Shown here: positions 62,420 through 64,000 of the stretch, piece after piece
Position numbering within the stretch: the stretch's first letter is position 1
Layout of the letters: every line of letters starts with the position of its first letter
Origin: Pseudomonadales bacterium
GTDB taxonomy: Bacteria; Pseudomonadota; Gammaproteobacteria; Pseudomonadales; Azotimanducaceae
DNA length: 64,000 nt
Direction: 5' to 3'
Assembly (NCBI GenBank): GCA_041395945.1
Contig: JAWKZN010000001.1
Coordinates: forward strand, 248,001-312,000
Program-made: the position numbers and the translations under genes
Notes under the pieces: generated by a model
Told to the model about the DNA's origin: nothing
The model's input: only the letters and a program-made list of their open reading frames with translations
The model's database searches: none

Positions 62420-64000
62420 TCAGGCGCGCAGCTCGAATCCTTCGTAGTTCGCGGCTGCCACCTGATCGCACCTGATCCGGTAATTGCCCACTCCCCCCAC
62501 GTAGGGCATGAATATGCGGGGCTTACCGGGGATATTGGCACCCAGATACCAGGAATTGCACGACGGAGCGGTCAGCATGGTGCCGCTGGCGACTTCGTTG
62601 ACGTGCTCGATCCAGGCCTGCTCAGCGGCGGCTGTTGCCTCGATGGTGCGCAGCTGGCGTTGATCCATATGGGCGATACAGGCGCTGATCCAGTCCACGT
62701 GCTGCTCGATCGAGACGATCATGTTGCTCAACACGGATGGACTGCCCGGGCCGGTGATCGTGAAGAGATTGGGGAATCCGCTGATCTGCAGGCCGAGGTA
62801 GGTGCGCGGGCCCGCATGCCAGTGGTCGGCCAGTCGTGTGCCGGCGCGCCCGCGAATGTCCACGCTGAGCAATGGACCCGTCATGGCATCGAAGCCGGTC
62901 GCGTACACGAGCGCATCAAACTCGAAGTCTCCCTGCCCGGTGTGCACACCGTTCGGGGTAATGCGCCGCAGAGCACCGCGCCGCAGATCCACCAGTGTGA
63001 CGTTGTTGCGATTGAAAGTTTCGTAGTAGTCGGTGTCGATGACCGGTCGCTTGCAGCCCAGTGGATAGCCCCTGGGTGAGAGCTTCTCGGCAACATCCGG
63101 ATCTCGAACTATCCGGCGGACCTGTTCGCGGTACATGTCGCAGGCCAGTTCGTTCGCTTCCATACTCAGACCGATATCGGCGAAACGTCTGATGGCACTG
63201 AAACCCTCGGCATCCAGAGCTGCGCGCCGCTGCTCGGGTGTCGTGTCGATAATGGTGGCGACGGGTTCCTGACTGTCCGCACCGCCGAAACCGAAGCCGT
63301 AGCCGATAATGCCGGCCAGGGATTCCCGCTGGGTCTGGCGGATCTCATCGTAATTTGACTTCACCTGAGCAATATATTCCCCGCTCAGTGGGCTGTTGTG
63401 GGCCGGCATGGTGTAGTTCGGCGTGCGCTGAATGACCACAAGGTGTTGAGCCTGCTTGGCGATCACCGGGATGGCCTGAATTCCCGAGGAGCCGGTGCCG
63501 ATGATGCCGACACGCATACCGGTAAAGTCCACGCCTTCGTGGGGCCAGCAGCCGGTGTGATAGACAGGACCGGTAAAGTCGTCTGCACCTTCGATGCGGG
63601 GGGTATTCGGCACCGACAGACAGCCGGTGGCCATGATGTAGAAACGGGCGGAATACAGATCGCCGGTATCGGTGCGGATCTGCCAGCGCTGGCTGAGTTC
63701 ATCGAAGCGGGCCGACACTGCCCTGGTGTCGAATGTGATGTCGCGACGCAGATCGAAGCGGTCCGCCACATGATTGGCGTAATCGAGGATCTCGGGCTGG
63801 GCGGCCATCACCTCGGTCCAGTTCCAGTCCTGCTGGAGTTCGTCGGAAAAGCTGTAGGAGTATTCGATGCTGGGTACATCGCAGCGGGCGCCGGGATAGC
63901 GGTTCCAGTACCAGGTGCCGCCCACGCCGCTGCCCGCTTCCAGTACGCGGACATCCAGTCTCTGCTGGCGCAGTTTGTGCAGCATGTACATGCCTGCGAA
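62420..64000 (-). CDS. Partial flavin-containing monooxygenase, Baeyer-Villiger type (N-terminus beyond right edge)
   Basis: Leftward gene still open at the right edge (reading FAGMYMLHKLRQQ inward). Contains GVGGTWYWNRYPGARCDV, the BVMO fingerprint FTGPVYHTGCWP, intact with the Pro, and NADPH Rossmann IIGTGSSGIQAIPVI. The N-terminal FAD GxGxxG is outside the window. Paralogue-like neighbour of the 59979 monooxygenase but clearly divergent. Confidence 0.92.
   Translation of the reverse strand, partial: FAGMYMLHKLRQQRLDVRVLEAGSGVGGTWYWNRYPGARCDVPSIEYSYSFSDELQQDWNWTEVMAAQPEILDYANHVADRFDLRRDITFDTRAVSARFDELSQRWQIRTDTGDLYSARFYIMATGCLSVPNTPRIEGADDFTGPVYHTGCWPHEGVDFTGMRVGIIGTGSSGIQAIPVIAKQAQHLVVIQRTPNYTMPAHNSPLSGEYIAQVKSNYDEIRQTQRESLAGIIGYGFGFGGADSQEPVATIIDTTPEQRRAALDAEGFSAIRRFADIGLSMEANELACDMYREQVRRIVRDPDVAEKLSPRGYPLGCKRPVIDTDYYETFNRNNVTLVDLRRGALRRITPNGVHTGQGDFEFDALVYATGFDAMTGPLLSVDIRGRAGTRLADHWHAGPRTYLGLQISGFPNLFTITGPGSPSVLSNMIVSIEQHVDWISACIAHMDQRQLRTIEATAAAEQAWIEHVNEVASGTMLTAPSCNSWYLGANIPGKPRIFMPYVGGVGNYRIRCDQVAAANYEGFELRA

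Overview
The window looks like a chromosomal segment of a GC-rich, free-living, aerobic gammaproteobacterium. The pointers are a GlnRS-type glutaminyl-tRNA synthetase, a RibB/GTP-cyclohydrolase-like fusion with a dead second domain, the ~180 kDa NAD-glutamate dehydrogenase, a CTGT-N8-ACAG SOS box and a DUF6316 protein. No IS element, phage or plasmid gene is evident. The gene set (five acyl-CoA dehydrogenases, two MaoC hydratase-like proteins, a crotonase, two CoA-ester lyases, a TesB thioesterase, two Baeyer-Villiger-type monooxygenases, a molybdenum hydroxylase subunit and an LLM flavoprotein) points to a specialist in fatty-acid, alicyclic or steroid-like carbon.

Layout. 1-4.2 kb: a partial unknown gene and a ferritin-like protein, then a two-subunit acyl-CoA dehydrogenase and a DUF523-DUF1722 desulfidase (RudS-like). 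4.2-8 kb: a heterodimeric ABC exporter with one degenerate ATP site. 8.3-12.2 kb: exported methyltransferase, TesB, membrane-anchored transglutaminase-like protein, unknown protein. 12.4-15.9 kb: glnS, HMG-CoA lyase, PLP dehydratase. 15.9-20.6 kb: a leftward five-gene run (CinA-like, TraB/GumN, atypical SDR, YheT hydrolase, GST). 21-24.8 kb: two paralogous lipoproteins made of Ig-like repeats, the second with a structured leader. 25-29.1 kb: DUF6316, crotonase, acyl-CoA dehydrogenase, DUF3300. 29.2-32.6 kb: an AAA+/VWA chelatase-like pair. 32.8-35.9 kb: a leftward MaoC-MaoC-CoA lyase-acyl-CoA dehydrogenase module. 35.9-41.7 kb: sucrase/ferredoxin-like protein, acyltransferase, hydrolases, short asparaginase, D-aminoacylase-like amidohydrolase.

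41.8-43.7 kb is the most structured non-coding stretch: a duplicated 5' tRNA half, hairpins, an intact tRNA-Arg(UCG), a 4 x 20-bp tandem repeat and three perfect hairpins, followed by ribBX and a near-perfect LexA box between a small CxxC protein and pdxA. 44.9-49.1 kb: an alcohol dehydrogenase, FAH-family and molybdenum hydroxylase operon. 49.2-59.9 kb: LLM flavoprotein, DUF2061, then TPP enzyme, acyl-CoA dehydrogenase, site-2 protease and NAD-GDH. 60-64 kb: two leftward flavin monooxygenases flanking a small exported protein.

Most genes are housekeeping or catabolic members of known families. The parts least explained by known families are the 41.8-42.3 kb repeat region, the SOS box at 43.72 kb, the structured leader at 22.05 kb, and several enzymes that have lost expected catalytic residues (SDR at 17.9 kb, MaoC at 35.4 kb, crotonase at 25.4 kb, acyl-CoA dehydrogenase at 32.8 kb). 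All functional calls are from reading the sequence; no database search was run.
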